64,000 nt of DNA from Ewingella sp. CoE-038-23. GTDB lineage: Bacteria > Pseudomonadota > Gammaproteobacteria > Enterobacterales > Enterobacteriaceae. The notes beneath the pieces are model-generated. The model was not told the DNA's origin and did no database searches. It was given only the letters and a program-made list of their open reading frames with translations. The DNA is taken from contig NZ_JAZHOH010000001.1 in NCBI RefSeq assembly GCF_040419245.1, positions 3,906,001 to 3,970,000 of the forward strand. The letters run 5' to 3'. The translations under genes were made by a program, and so were the position numbers. How positions within the stretch are numbered: position 1 is the first letter of the stretch; every line of letters begins with the position of its first letter. Below, piece after piece: positions 22,882-32,549 of this stretch.

Positions 22882-23859
22882 ATGAAAATGCAGCAAGCAC
22901 TTCTCAGCCTTTGCCTGAGTTCCGCGACCCTAGTTTTTAGCCACAGCCTGCTGGCGCAAACCATTAAAGCCGCCGATGTCCATCCGCAGGGCTATCCAAA
23001 CGTCGTCGCCGTGCAAAAAATGGGCGAAAAACTCAAACAACAAACCGATGGCCGACTGGAAATTAAAACCTTCCCCGGCGGCGTACTGGGTGATGAAAAG
23101 CAGGAGATTGAACAGGCACAGATTGGTGCGCTGGATATTATCCGCGTCTCCATGACGCCGGTGGCCTCGATTCTGCCTGAGATTAACGTCTTCACCCTGC
23201 CTTACGTCTTCCGCGATGAAGACCATATGCACAAGGTGCTGGATGGCAAAATCGGTAAAGAAATTGGCGACAAGATAACCAACAACCCAAGCTCAAAGCT
23301 GGTGTTCCTCGGCTGGATGGACGGCGGCACGCGTAACCTCATCACCAAACAGCCGGTGGTGAAACCGGACGATCTGCACGGGATGAAAATCCGCGTTCAG
23401 GGCAGTCCGATTGCGCTGGCAACCCTGAAAGCCATGGGAGCCAACCCCGTCGCCATGGGCGTCAGTGAAGTGTTCAGCGGCATGCAAACCGGGGTGATTG
23501 ACGGCACGGAGAACAACCCGCCGACTTTCGTCGCCCATAACTACATGCCGGTGGTGAAAAACTACACCTACAGCCGCCACTTCATCATTCCTGAGCTGTT
23601 CCTCTACTCGAAAGTGAAGTGGGACAAGCTGTCCAAAGACGATCAACAGCTGATGCTGAAGCTGGCCAAAGAGGCGCAAGACGAGCAGCGCCAGCTGTGG
23701 AAAGCCTATAACGACGAGTCTTTGGCGAAAATGAAAGCCGGTGGCGTGAAGTTTTACGACATCGACACTCAGCCTTACTTCAAAGCCACTCAGTCGGTGC
23801 GTGACGAGTTCGGCAAAGGTCATGAAGACCTGATGCAGCAAATTGCCGACGTTCAATAA
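22882..23859 (+). CDS. TRAP transporter periplasmic solute-binding protein (DctP family)
   Basis: A 325-residue exported protein; signal peptide about 1-24 (ending LLAQ). Landmarks of the DctP family: QTDGRLEIKTFPGGVLGDEKQEIEQAQIG-type region, the ligand arginine in GMKIRVQGSP, and VFSGMQTGVIDGTENNPPTF. Start ATG 22882 is supported by GGAG 9 bases upstream and a normal signal peptide; the frame is open 13 codons further upstream without a ribosome site. It captures an organic acid in the periplasm and delivers it to the DctQM membrane pair encoded next. Ligand not determinable; sugar acids or dicarboxylates are typical. Confidence 0.9.
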   Translation: MKMQQALLSLCLSSATLVFSHSLLAQTIKAADVHPQGYPNVVAVQKMGEKLKQQTDGRLEIKTFPGGVLGDEKQEIEQAQIGALDIIRVSMTPVASILPEINVFTLPYVFRDEDHMHKVLDGKIGKEIGDKITNNPSSKLVFLGWMDGGTRNLITKQPVVKPDDLHGMKIRVQGSPIALATLKAMGANPVAMGVSEVFSGMQTGVIDGTENNPPTFVAHNYMPVVKNYTYSRHFIIPELFLYSKVKWDKLSKDDQQLMLKLAKEAQDEQRQLWKAYNDESLAKMKAGGVKFYDIDTQPYFKATQSVRDEFGKGHEDLMQQIADVQ

Positions 23860-23914
23860 CTTGAGATGAGGCAGCCGGTCTGCCTCATTTTTTGCGCACC
23901 CTTGGGGAGGTTTT

Positions 23915-24427
23915 ATGCTTTCTAGCTATCAACGTCTGATGGACGTTCTCTACATTTTCGCCATGTGGCTGGCGGGCATCGCCCTGCTGTTTATGGTCGC
24001 CGTTATCCCCATCGGCATTTTCGCCCGCTATGTGCTCAATAGCGCCCTGTCGTGGCCGGAACCCATCGCCATTATGTGCATGGTGACCTTCACCTTTATT
24101 GGTGCGGCGGTGGCCTATCGCGCCGGTTCGCACATCATGGTGGCGATGGTGACCGACCGCCTGCCGCCCGCCTTGAAAAAATTCTCCGCCCTGCTGGCCG
24201 ACATCATGATGCTGGCGATCAGCCTGTTTATCTTCTGGTACAGCCTGCTGCTGTGCAGTGAAATGTGGCATCAGCCGGTGGCTGAGTTCCCGCTGCTGAC
24301 TGCCGGGCAGACCTATCTGCCGCTGCCAATCGGCTCCGCGCTCACCGTGCTGTTTATCATCGAGCAGATTTTTGCCGGCCCTCAAGGCCACCGTCCGGTG
24401 GTGCAAATGGGTAATTCTGAAGCCTGA
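23915..24427 (+). CDS. TRAP transporter small permease (DctQ family)
   Basis: A 170-residue membrane protein with four hydrophobic helices. The DctQ pattern is visible: GIFARYVLNSALSWPEPIAIMCMVTFTFIGAAVAYR followed by HIMVAM, here given as separate short pieces RYVLNSALSWPEP and GAAVAYRAGSHIMV. GGGGAGG precedes the ATG. It forms the sodium-driven carrier with the DctM subunit encoded 25 bases downstream. Confidence 0.9.
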   Translation: MLSSYQRLMDVLYIFAMWLAGIALLFMVAVIPIGIFARYVLNSALSWPEPIAIMCMVTFTFIGAAVAYRAGSHIMVAMVTDRLPPALKKFSALLADIMMLAISLFIFWYSLLLCSEMWHQPVAEFPLLTAGQTYLPLPIGSALTVLFIIEQIFAGPQGHRPVVQMGNSEA

Positions 24428-24452
24428 TAGCCCTATTCTTGGAGACGACATC

Positions 24453-25745
24453 GTGGATGCATTAATTTTACTCTTAACGCTGGGGGTAATGCTGGCCATC
24501 GGCGTGCCGGTGGCTTACGCCGTGGGTTTAAGCGCCGTCGCGGGCGCGCTGTGGATCGATCTGCCGCTGGAAGCCTTGATGATCCAACTGACCAACGGCG
24601 TAAACAAGTTCTCACTGCTGGCAATTCCGTTCTTTATTTTGGCCGGGGCGATCATGGCGGAAGGCGGCATTGCGCGCCGTCTGGTGAGCTTCGCGTACAT
24701 ATTTGTTGGCTTTATTCGCGGCGGGCTGTCGCTGGTGAATATCGTCGCGTCCACCTTCTTCGGCGCGATCTCCGGCTCGTCGGTGGCCGACACGGCCTCT
24801 ATCGGCTCGGTGATGATCCCGGAGATGGAGAAGAAGGGCTATCCGCGCGACTTCGCCGCGGCGGTAACCGCCAGCGGCTCGGTGCAGGCCATTTTAACGC
24901 CGCCCAGCCATAACTCGGTGATTTACTCGCTGGCGACGGGCGGCACGGTGTCGATTGCCGCGCTGTTCATCGCCGGTATCCTGCCGGGGCTGCTGCTCAG
25001 CCTGACGCTGATGGTGATGTGCGTGGTATTCGCCCATAAACGGGGCTATCCGAAAGGCGAGCGCGTGCCGTTTAAGCAGGCGCTGAAGATTTTCGTCGAC
25101 ACCCTGTGGGGCCTGATGACCGTGGTCATCATCATGGGCGGTATTCTCAGCGGCGTCTTTACCGCCACCGAATCCGCCGCCATCGCCTGCCTATGGTCCT
25201 TCTTCGTCACCATGTTTATCTACCGCGACTACAAATGGTCTGAGCTGCCAAAATTGATGTACCGGACAGTGAAAACCGTCAGTATCGTGATGATTTTGAT
25301 TGGTTTTGCCGCCGCCTTCGGTGCCGTGATGACCTACATGCAGCTGCCGATGCGCATCACCGACTTCTTCACCAGCATCTCGGACAACAAGTACGTCATT
25401 CTCATGTGGATCAACATCATGCTGCTGCTGATCGGCACGCTGATGGACATGGCGCCGATCATCCTGATCCTCACGCCAGTATTGCTGCCGGTCATCAACT
25501 CGCTGGGCATAGATCCGGTGCATTTCGGCATGATCATGCTGGTTAACCTGGGGATCGGGCTGATCACGCCGCCGGTAGGATCGGTGCTGTTTGTCGCCAG
25601 CGCGGTGAGTAAACAGAGCATTGAGAAAGTGGTGAAAGCCATGCTGCCGTTCTATCTGGTGCTGTTCGCCGTGTTGATGATGGTGACCTATATTCCGGCT
25701 ATTTCCCTGACGCTGCCGAAGCTGTTCGGGGTCTATACGGGCTAA
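24453..25745 (+). CDS. TRAP transporter large permease (DctM family)
   Basis: A 430-residue, very hydrophobic transporter subunit with about 12 helices. Family features are AIPFFILAGAIMAEGG, FFGAISGSSVADTASIGSVMIPEM and the C-terminal GLITPPVGSVLFV. GTG 24453 is chosen as start because GGAGACGACATC stands directly before it; the longer open frame would overlap dctQ. It is the transmembrane carrier of the tripartite system. The operon ends without a clear hairpin before metC. Confidence 0.9.
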   Translation: MDALILLLTLGVMLAIGVPVAYAVGLSAVAGALWIDLPLEALMIQLTNGVNKFSLLAIPFFILAGAIMAEGGIARRLVSFAYIFVGFIRGGLSLVNIVASTFFGAISGSSVADTASIGSVMIPEMEKKGYPRDFAAAVTASGSVQAILTPPSHNSVIYSLATGGTVSIAALFIAGILPGLLLSLTLMVMCVVFAHKRGYPKGERVPFKQALKIFVDTLWGLMTVVIIMGGILSGVFTATESAAIACLWSFFVTMFIYRDYKWSELPKLMYRTVKTVSIVMILIGFAAAFGAVMTYMQLPMRITDFFTSISDNKYVILMWINIMLLLIGTLMDMAPIILILTPVLLPVINSLGIDPVHFGMIMLVNLGIGLITPPVGSVLFVASAVSKQSIEKVVKAMLPFYLVLFAVLMMVTYIPAISLTLPKLFGVYTG

Positions 25746-25832
25746 CCCAAGTCGCAAAGGGGCTGAAATTTTCTCATACATGCAGGCAAAACCTGATCCA
25801 GCCTAATCATCATGTTAAGTTAAAGAAAAAGA

Positions 25833-25852
25833 CTCGTGCCACGAGGCACGAG
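25833..25852. other. Perfect hairpin upstream of metC
   Basis: CTCGTGCC (25833-25840) and GGCACGAG (25845-25852) form an 8-bp stem with an ACGA loop, 31 bases before the metC ATG. Only the leftward strand is followed by T-rich sequence, so it is not a normal terminator for the rightward TRAP operon. It may be a metC leader structure. Confidence 0.5.
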
Positions 25853-25883
25853 CTCAAAAACACTAACAGGGTGAACAGGCATC

Positions 25884-27098
25884 ATGTCTTCTAAGAAAGC
25901 CATCTCTTCCAAAAAAATTGAAACCACTTTGGTCAGCGCCGGGCGCGACAAAAAATATACGCTGGGCTCGGTCAATGCCGTGATCCAGCGCGCCTCTTCT
26001 CTGGTGTTTAACTCGGTAGAAGAGAAGAAGTTTGCCACCAAGAATCGCGCCAACGGCGAGCTGTTTTATGGCCGTCGCGGCACCCTGACTCACTTCTCAT
26101 TCCAGCAAGCCATGGTCGAGCTGGAAGGTGGCGCGGGCTGCGTGCTCTACCCTTGCGGCGCGGCGGCGGTCAGCAACGCCATCCTGTCGTTTGTCTCCAC
26201 CGGCGACCACATTCTGGTGGCCAGCTCGGCCTATGAGCCGACCCAAGACTTCGCCGAAAAAGTGCTGCGCAAGCTTGGCGTCAGCACCACCTATTTCCCG
26301 GCGGATATCGGCGAAAACCTTGGCTCCCTGATGCAGCCCAACACCAAAGTGGTGTTCCTCGAAGCGCCCGGCTCGATCACCATGGAGATGCCGGATCTGC
26401 CCGCGATGGTGCGCGCGGTTCGCGCCGTGTCGCCAGAGGTGATCATCATGATCGACAATACTTGGGCGGCGGGCATTCTGTTTAAAGCACTGGATTTCGA
26501 CATCGATATTTCCATTCAGGCGGGCACCAAGTACATCATCGGCCACTCCGACGCGATGATCGGCACCGCCGTGGCCAACGAGCGCTGCTGGGAGCAGCTT
26601 CGCGAGCACTCTTATCTGATGGGCCAAATGGTGGATGCCGACACCGCCTATGTCGCCAGCCGCGGCCTGCGCACGCTGGGCATCCGCCTACGCCAGCATG
26701 AAGAGAGCAGCATTCGCGTGGCGCAGTGGCTAAGCGAACGGCCTGAAGTGGCGGTGGTCAATCACCCTGCGCTGCCGGGCAGTAAGGGCCATGAGTTCTG
26801 GAAGCGAGATTTCACCGGCAGCTGCGGCCTGTTCTCCTTCGTGCTGAAAGATCGCCTGAACGGCCAACAGCTGGCGGACTATCTCGACAACTTCGCGCAT
26901 TTCAGCATGGCCTACTCGTGGGGCGGCTTTGAATCACTGATTTTGGCTAATCAGCCAGAAGAGATTCAAGCCATTCGCCCGGCGGAAACCGTGGATTTCA
27001 CCGGCACGCTGGTGCGCTTGCACATCGGGCTGGAGAACGTCGAAGATCTGATTGAAGATCTGGACGCCGGTTTCGCACGCATTGCCACTTCAGTATAA
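25884..27098 (+). CDS. metC: Cystathionine beta-lyase MetC
   Basis: A 404-residue fold-type I PLP enzyme, slightly longer than E. coli MetC (395). The PLP lysine is in [17 protein letters not shown], the cofactor-binding region in [10 protein letters not shown] and the substrate region in [12 protein letters not shown]. It cleaves cystathionine to homocysteine, pyruvate and ammonia, the penultimate step of methionine synthesis. Its E. coli neighbours exbB and yghB are both nearby, but here a TRAP operon lies between exbB and metC. No clear MetJ operator was found in the short upstream region. Confidence 0.94.
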   Translation: MSSKKAISSKKIETTLVSAGRDKKYTLGSVNAVIQRASSLVFNSVEEKKFATKNRANGELFYGRRGTLTHFSFQQAMVELEGGAGCVLYPCGAAAVSNAILSFVSTGDHILVASSAYEPTQDFAEKVLRKLGVSTTYFPADIGENLGSLMQPNTKVVFLEAPGSITMEMPDLPAMVRAVRAVSPEVIIMIDNTWAAGILFKALDFDIDISIQAGTKYIIGHSDAMIGTAVANERCWEQLREHSYLMGQMVDADTAYVASRGLRTLGIRLRQHEESSIRVAQWLSERPEVAVVNHPALPGSKGHEFWKRDFTGSCGLFSFVLKDRLNGQQLADYLDNFAHFSMAYSWGGFESLILANQPEEIQAIRPAETVDFTGTLVRLHIGLENVEDLIEDLDAGFARIATSV

Positions 27099-27106
27099 GG
27101 ATTGTT

Positions 27107-27136
27107 ACAGAAGGCACGGTTTTGGGTGCTTTCTGT
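27107..27136 (+). other. Hairpin downstream of metC
   Basis: ACAGAAGGCAC (27107-27117) pairs with GTGCTTTCTGT (27126-27136) through 10 Watson-Crick pairs and one G-U pair. It lies 9 bases after the metC stop and lacks a T-run, so it is a weak or non-classical terminator or an mRNA-stabilising structure. Confidence 0.45.
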
Positions 27137-27218
27137 CTATGACAGATCAACCCACGGGGTGCGGATCTGCGTTACACTAGCCACGTTGTCGTTTTTCAGC
27201 ACTCTGACAGGACAGACT

Positions 27219-27911
27219 ATGGCAGTACTTATCGATATCCTTCATGCACTCTGGCAGCATGACTTTAGCGTTCTCGCCGATCCGAAGGTTCTTTGGGTGG
27301 TGTACGCCGTATTATTTATCACTCTGTTTCTGGAAAATGGTCTGCTCCCAGCTTCATTTCTGCCGGGGGACAGCCTGCTGCTGCTGACCGGCGCGCTGAT
27401 TGCCCGTGGCGTGATGAGCTTTGTCCCTACTCTGATTATTCTGGTGGTGGCGGCAAGTCTTGGCTGCTGGCTGAGTTACCTTCAGGGGCGCTGGCTCGGC
27501 CACACCAAAGTGGTGCGCGGCTGGCTGCTGCAACTCCCCACGCACTATCACCAGCGGGCGCATCAGATGTTTATCCAGCACGGTTTAACCGCGCTGCTGG
27601 TGGGTCGCTTTCTGGCGTTTGTCCGCACCCTGCTGCCTACCATGGCCGGTATTTCAGGCCTGAGTAATGCCCGTTTCCAGCTGTTCAACTGGCTAAGCGC
27701 GCTGTTGTGGGTGGGAGCCTTGGTCACTTTGGGGTACGCCCTGAGCCAAATCCCGCTGGTTAAACGCCACGAGGATCAGGTGATGGCCGGGCTGATGATT
27801 TTACCCGTGCTGTTGCTGGTGATTGGCTTGGTCGGCGGGCTGCTGGTGATATGGAAGAAACGCAAATGCCGCATTGCCGCCTGCTCCACAAAAACTAAAC
27901 CCGCCGAGTAG
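27219..27911 (+). CDS. yghB: DedA-family membrane protein YghB
   Basis: A 230-residue inner-membrane protein, close to E. coli YghB (219). It begins [16 protein letters not shown] and shows the DedA signatures [20 protein letters not shown] and [22 protein letters not shown] 27219 matches the E. coli N-terminus; the open frame extends further upstream without support. DedA proteins of this type are lipid scramblase/flippase-like and are needed, redundantly with YqjA, for normal cell division, Tat export and membrane potential. A terminator follows at 27896. Confidence 0.93.
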   Translation: MAVLIDILHALWQHDFSVLADPKVLWVVYAVLFITLFLENGLLPASFLPGDSLLLLTGALIARGVMSFVPTLIILVVAASLGCWLSYLQGRWLGHTKVVRGWLLQLPTHYHQRAHQMFIQHGLTALLVGRFLAFVRTLLPTMAGISGLSNARFQLFNWLSALLWVGALVTLGYALSQIPLVKRHEDQVMAGLMILPVLLLVIGLVGGLLVIWKKRKCRIAACSTKTKPAE

Positions 27912-27925
27912 CGGGTTTCTTTTTA
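27896..27925 (+). terminator. Terminator of yghB
   Basis: AAACCCGC (27897-27904) pairs with GCGGGTTT (27911-27918), followed by CTTTTT. It overlaps the last codons and stop of yghB. Confidence 0.85.
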
Positions 27926-27964
27926 TCTGTCGCAGTATTTATAGCAAGTCGCCTGTCGCCAGCT

Positions 27965-28891
27965 TTAACCGGCGAGCGTCCCGGCCAGCGGCAGGGCATT
28001 ATTCTCCCGCGCACGAGCAATTTCATCACTCGGCGTCACGCCAAAGTAGCGTTTAAACTCCCGGCTAAACTGCGAAGCACTCTCATAGCCCACGCGCAGG
28101 GCCGCGGCGCTGGCCTTCAAACCGTCGTACATCATCATCATCCGTGCCTTGTGTAACCTATAGGTTTTCAGATATTGCAGCGGCGAGGTGCTGGTGACGG
28201 CTTTGAAATTATGGTGGAAGGCCGACACGCTCATGTTTACTTCGCTGGCCAGCAGCTCCACGCTCAGGTTCTCCGCATATTGCGTTTCAATGCGGCGCAA
28301 GGCTTTGGAGATCTGGCTGAAGTGCGTATGACGGTTCACCAAGGCCTGTAGCGCCCCGCCATTGTCGCTAGTCAGCACCATGAACAGGATTTCGCGGATG
28401 ATCTGCGGGCCAAGTACTTTGGCGCGCAGCGGCTTTTCCATCGAATCCAGCAGGCGCTCGGCGGCGCAAAGAATGTCTTCATCCAGCACGCCCGAGCTGA
28501 TGCCCGAGGATTGATCCTTCTGCCCGGAAAAGCCCGCCTCTTCCATATCCATCAGTAAATCTTGCAGCATCACGGTATTGATACTGATCTGGATCCCGGC
28601 CATCGGCTGCTCGGCGCTGGCGAAGGTTTCGCATTCAAAGGGCAAGGGCACCGTGAGCATCAGGTAATTTTTCGGGTCATAGGAGAAAGTGCGCTTGCCC
28701 AGATAGCCAACCTTGCTGCCCTGAAACAGAATCACTATTCCGGGGTTGTAGAGCACGGGCGTACGCGGATGATGCTTTTCGGCATACATCAGCGTGACCT
28801 GCGGCACTGTCGAATGGTGGAGAAACTTATCGCTACTCATCCGCGCAACCTGTGCCGCCAGATTCGAGCAAAGACGCTCAACATATTCCAT
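27965..28891 (-). CDS. yqhC: AraC-family regulator, YqhC-like
   Basis: A 308-residue regulator with the AraC N-terminal domain of the YqhC group ([36 protein letters not shown]) and a C-terminal double helix-turn-helix ([23 protein letters not shown] as one helix unit, then [21 protein letters not shown]). ATG 28891 is chosen because GAGGAAGG lies upstream at good distance; the frame continues 28 codons further. In E. coli YqhC senses reactive aldehydes and activates yqhD-dkgA. Here it is divergent from a zinc alcohol dehydrogenase and dkgA, so the same role is likely. Confidence 0.87.
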   Translation of the reverse strand: MEYVERLCSNLAAQVARMSSDKFLHHSTVPQVTLMYAEKHHPRTPVLYNPGIVILFQGSKVGYLGKRTFSYDPKNYLMLTVPLPFECETFASAEQPMAGIQISINTVMLQDLLMDMEEAGFSGQKDQSSGISSGVLDEDILCAAERLLDSMEKPLRAKVLGPQIIREILFMVLTSDNGGALQALVNRHTHFSQISKALRRIETQYAENLSVELLASEVNMSVSAFHHNFKAVTSTSPLQYLKTYRLHKARMMMMYDGLKASAAALRVGYESASQFSREFKRYFGVTPSDEIARARENNALPLAGTLAG

Positions 28892-29075
28892 TCTGACCTT
28901 CCTCACTTTCAATGATCCGGCATTAATTCTGCCACGCGCGCGCGGCTTTCTACAGTCGCCAGTAGAAACAGGCAAGTCTTAGGCAGAAATGGGCATCACT
29001 TAGTCACATCTGAAACCAGCAGAACCAAGGTTAGCTGCTAGGCTTTATGAGTAAATCACAAGATTGGAGAGAGTT

Positions 29076-30116
29076 ATGTCCGGATCTAAAGCCGCAGAAA
29101 ATACCTTTAATGCCTGGGCCGCCGCCAGTGCAGGCAGCCCACTGGAGAAGTTTGCTTTCGACGCTGGCCCTATCGGTGATGAAGAGATTGAAGTCGCCAT
29201 TGATTACTGTGGCGTGTGCCACTCTGATCTGTCGATGTTGAATAATGACTGGGGGATCACGCAATACCCCTTTGTTCCGGGACACGAAGTGGTGGGGAAA
29301 ATCACCAAATTGGGTGACCACGCGCGCAATAAAGGGTTGAAAGTCGGGCAAACGGTCGGCGTAGGCTGGAATCGCGGCAGCTGTATGCACTGCCATCCCT
29401 GTATTTCGGGCGACCAGCATCTGTGCCACGATGTCGAAGCGACCATCATCGGCCATCACGGCGGCTTTGCCGATAAAATTCGCAGTCACTGGGCGTGGGC
29501 TATCCCCCTGCCAGAAGGCGTAGAGGTCACCAGCGCCGGTCCGCTGTTCTGCGGCGGTATTACCGTTTTCAACCCGTTACTGCAATTTGGCGTGCTGCCA
29601 ACCCATCGCGTGGGGGTGATCGGCATCGGCGGTTTGGGCCATATGGCGGTGCGCTTCCTCAACGCGTGGGGCTGCGAAGTGACGGCATTTACCTCATCAA
29701 CGGCCAAGCGCGATGAAGCCCTTTCCCTCGGCGCGCACCGCGTTATTGCCACCCGCGACCAGGCGGATTTGAAGAAGATCGCCGGTCAGCTGGACTTCAT
29801 TATGGTCACCGCCAATGCCTCGCTGGATTGGGATGCCATTATCGCCACTCTCGCACCGAAAGGCCGTCTGCACTTTGTTGGCGTCGTGCCTGAAGCCGTG
29901 CCGGTGCACGTTATGGCGCTCATCAGCAAACAGGCCGAAATTTCCGGTTCACCCACCGGCTCCCCGTCACGTCTGGCGGATATGCTCGCGTTCTGCGCCC
30001 GTCATCAGATCACCCCTCAGGTCGAGCACTTCCCTATCAGCAAAATCAATGATGCTGTGAAGCACTTGGAGGATGGCAAGGCGCGCTACCGAGTCATTCT
30101 AGATATGAACGCATGA
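29076..30116 (+). CDS. Zinc-dependent NAD(P) alcohol dehydrogenase / aldehyde reductase (MDR family)
   Basis: A 346-residue medium-chain dehydrogenase of the cinnamyl-alcohol/YahK group. Catalytic zinc ligands are in YCGVCHSD and PGHEVVG; the structural zinc site is CMHCHPCISGDQHLC; the Rossmann loop is GIGGLGHMAVR. Start ATG 29076 has GGAGAGAG before it. It occupies the place of the iron-dependent, unrelated aldehyde reductase yqhD in E. coli (yqhC-yqhD-dkgA), so it probably detoxifies aldehydes such as methylglyoxal or furfural with NADPH under YqhC control; the cofactor preference is inferred. Confidence 0.9.
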   Translation: MSGSKAAENTFNAWAAASAGSPLEKFAFDAGPIGDEEIEVAIDYCGVCHSDLSMLNNDWGITQYPFVPGHEVVGKITKLGDHARNKGLKVGQTVGVGWNRGSCMHCHPCISGDQHLCHDVEATIIGHHGGFADKIRSHWAWAIPLPEGVEVTSAGPLFCGGITVFNPLLQFGVLPTHRVGVIGIGGLGHMAVRFLNAWGCEVTAFTSSTAKRDEALSLGAHRVIATRDQADLKKIAGQLDFIMVTANASLDWDAIIATLAPKGRLHFVGVVPEAVPVHVMALISKQAEISGSPTGSPSRLADMLAFCARHQITPQVEHFPISKINDAVKHLEDGKARYRVILDMNA

Positions 30117-30173
30117 TAAAAACTGCAGTCAAAGTAATTAGCTAACTTAGTTAAACCCGTAAAGGAGAAACTC

Positions 30174-30995
30174 ATGGCAACGCAACCCAACATCAAGCTT
30201 CACGATGGCAACAAGATGCCGCAGCTCGGACTCGGCGTATGGAAAGCCAGTAACGAAGAGGCAAGCAATGCTGTGACGACGGCCATCAATGCCGGCTACC
30301 GCCACATTGATACTGCTGCCATTTATAAAAACGAGGAAGGCGTCGGCGAAGCACTGAGTGGCATTAAGGTGCCGCGCGAAGAGCTGTTCATCACCACCAA
30401 ACTGTGGAATGACGATCAGCTGCATGCTGAGAAAGCCCTCGAGGAGAGCCTGAAGAAGCTGCGTCTGGACTATGTCGATCTCTATTTGATCCACTGGCCG
30501 AAGCCGGACGAAGGTAACTATGTCGAAGCCTGGAAGCAGATCCTTAAGCTGAAAGAGCAGGGTCTGGCGAAAAGCGTCGGCGTGTGTAACTTCAACATTC
30601 CCCACCTGCAAAAGCTGAAAGACGAAACCGGCATCTTCCCGGTGGTGAACCAGATTGAGCTGCACCCTATGCTGCAACAGCGCCAGCTTCACGCGTGGAA
30701 TGCCACCCATAATATCGCGACGGAATCCTGGAGCCCGCTGGCTCAGGGTGGCGAAGGGGTATTCGATCAGGCGCTGATCCAGAAACTGGCTGAGAAATAC
30801 GAGAAAACCCCGGCGCAAGTGGTGATCCGCTGGCACCTCGACAATGGTTTGATTGTGATTCCTAAGTCAGTAACGCCTAAACGCATCCATGAAAACTTCG
30901 ACGTATTTGATTTCAAACTGGAAAGAGAAGAACTGGCGGAGATCGCCAAGTTGGATCTGAACAAACGCTTAGGCCCGGACCCTGACACCATGTAA
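30174..30995 (+). CDS. dkgA: 2,5-diketo-D-gluconate reductase A / methylglyoxal reductase DkgA
   Basis: A 273-residue aldo-keto reductase, near E. coli DkgA (275). The catalytic tetrad is visible as Asp46 and Tyr51 (GYRHIDTAAIYKNEEGVG), Lys76 (ITTKLWND) and His107 (LIHWPKP). The NADPH-binding end VIPKSVTPKRIHENFDVFDF is intact. It reduces 2,5-diketo-D-gluconate and 2-oxoaldehydes such as methylglyoxal. AAAGGAGAAA precedes the ATG. It follows the alcohol dehydrogenase by 57 bases, probably in one aldehyde-responsive operon, and is closed by a terminator at 31015-31040. Confidence 0.94.
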   Translation: MATQPNIKLHDGNKMPQLGLGVWKASNEEASNAVTTAINAGYRHIDTAAIYKNEEGVGEALSGIKVPREELFITTKLWNDDQLHAEKALEESLKKLRLDYVDLYLIHWPKPDEGNYVEAWKQILKLKEQGLAKSVGVCNFNIPHLQKLKDETGIFPVVNQIELHPMLQQRQLHAWNATHNIATESWSPLAQGGEGVFDQALIQKLAEKYEKTPAQVVIRWHLDNGLIVIPKSVTPKRIHENFDVFDFKLEREELAEIAKLDLNKRLGPDPDTM

Positions 30996-31014
30996 CTGAG
31001 CCGTGCTCAAAAGC

Positions 31015-31040
31015 AAAAACCCGCCGAGGCGGGTTTTTTT
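31015..31040. terminator. Bidirectional terminator dkgA / ftsP
   Basis: A-run, ACCCGCC, loop GAG, GCGGGT and a seven-T run. The symmetric A and T flanks let it work for rightward dkgA and leftward ftsP. Confidence 0.88.
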
Positions 31041-31060
31041 ATGTCCATTAATCTGTGAAG

Positions 31061-32476
31061 CTACATCGACAGCGTTGCGAGCATTTGCCCGGTCGACCCG
31101 CGATCCGCCATCTCCAGCGTGCCGCTCTGGTACAGGAACGGGAAGTGCTCGAACGACGCCTGATTGAAGTACACCAGCAGTTCCACGTCGCCATCCACCC
31201 ACACCGTGTCTTTGAAACCGGCATCTTCAATCAGCGGCGCGGCGCCGTTGACGCTTTTCACCAGGAAGGAGACGCCCTGCACGGTAAAGGACTGCGGCAG
31301 GTCAGCGTGGATATTCCAGCGCTCCCACGAGCCTTGCTGAACGGTAGTATCAATACGGTTGATGTCCCAGATGGAACCATTAATGCCCGGCTGACTGTCG
31401 CCCAGACGGAACTCACGGGTGCGCGCCACGCTGCCGCCAAGGATCTGGTCCGCCAGCAAGCGCATTGGCAGGTTGTCAGTCACCAGCGGCAGCAGGCCGG
31501 TCGGTTTTAAGGTTAGCACCAGGGTGGAAACCAGAATGCTTGACGGCTCGAACAGGCCGCGAAGACGCTGCATCACGCTCGCCGCTTCACCGGCTGTGAT
31601 GGACACTTCGTCGCCCTGCGACATATCGATCAGCACTTCGCGGCGCTCGCCCGGTGCCAGCGACAGCCGCTGGACGGTGACCGGCGCGGGCAGGAAACCG
31701 AGGTCCGAGCCAATCACGTGGAACGCGCGGTTGTCGGTCATGCTCAACTCATAACGACGGGCATTGGACGCGTTGAGCAGGCGCAGGCGCACCCAGCCGC
31801 GTGACACTTCGACATAGGGGCTTTGCACGCCGTTAACCAGCATGGTGTCGCCAATAAAGCCGCCGGAAGAAGGCATGTCGTACTGCGGCACGCCGAAGTT
31901 ATCCAGACGCTTGTCTTGAATGATAATCGGGAAATCGTCCACGCCGTAGTGGTTCGGCAACGGCAGGTTTTTGCTGAATTCATCTTCCACCAGCCACATG
32001 CCCGCCAGCCCGTTATAGACGTGCGGCGCCATGCGATTTGGCGTGTTGGCGTGATACCAGCAGGTGGCAGCGGCCTGACGAATGGGCAGCACCGGGGACC
32101 AGTCGACGTTGGGCGAAATCATGCGCGCCGCACCGCCGCTCAGGGTGCCGGGTACCTGCAAGCCGCTGACGGTCATTGAGACAGATTCAGACAGGCGGTT
32201 GCTGTAGATAAGTTTGACGTCGTCGCCGTTGTAGACGCGCACCGTCGGCCCAAGGTACATGCCGTTAAAGCCCCAAACGGGTGCCTTATTGCCGCCAAGG
32301 AATGACCAGTGCGCAGCTTGCATGGTCAGAAACAGCGGCTGGCCACGACGGGATTCGATAAGCGGTGGAACGGGTAAAACAGGCTGCGGTCCATTCGCAT
32401 TTGCCCTCAGTGGCAACGCGCCCGCGGCTAAAGCCACGCCGGTTGCTTGCAGGAATGAGCGACGACTGAGTGACAT
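31061..32476 (-). CDS. ftsP: Cell division protein FtsP (SufI)
   Basis: A 471-residue Tat-exported multicopper-oxidase-like protein, same length as E. coli FtsP. The twin-arginine motif SRRSFLQ stands at residues 4-10, followed by a hydrophobic stretch and a cleavage site near RANA. The three-cupredoxin layout is visible (VYNGDDVKLIYSNRLSESVS; YHANTPNRMAPHVYNGLAGMW in separate parts), but the copper-ligand His motifs of true oxidases are not. FtsP stabilises the divisome under stress in the periplasm. GGAGAAG precedes the ATG. It lies just downstream of plsC on the same strand. Confidence 0.94.
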   Translation of the reverse strand: MSLSRRSFLQATGVALAAGALPLRANANGPQPVLPVPPLIESRRGQPLFLTMQAAHWSFLGGNKAPVWGFNGMYLGPTVRVYNGDDVKLIYSNRLSESVSMTVSGLQVPGTLSGGAARMISPNVDWSPVLPIRQAAATCWYHANTPNRMAPHVYNGLAGMWLVEDEFSKNLPLPNHYGVDDFPIIIQDKRLDNFGVPQYDMPSSGGFIGDTMLVNGVQSPYVEVSRGWVRLRLLNASNARRYELSMTDNRAFHVIGSDLGFLPAPVTVQRLSLAPGERREVLIDMSQGDEVSITAGEAASVMQRLRGLFEPSSILVSTLVLTLKPTGLLPLVTDNLPMRLLADQILGGSVARTREFRLGDSQPGINGSIWDINRIDTTVQQGSWERWNIHADLPQSFTVQGVSFLVKSVNGAAPLIEDAGFKDTVWVDGDVELLVYFNQASFEHFPFLYQSGTLEMADRGSTGQMLATLSM

Positions 32477-32549
32477 ATCTTCTCCATGAAAACAAAATCA
32501 AAGCTGTGTAAATCGCCTGCTACCTTCATTGGCGGCAGGCGGAAAAGGT

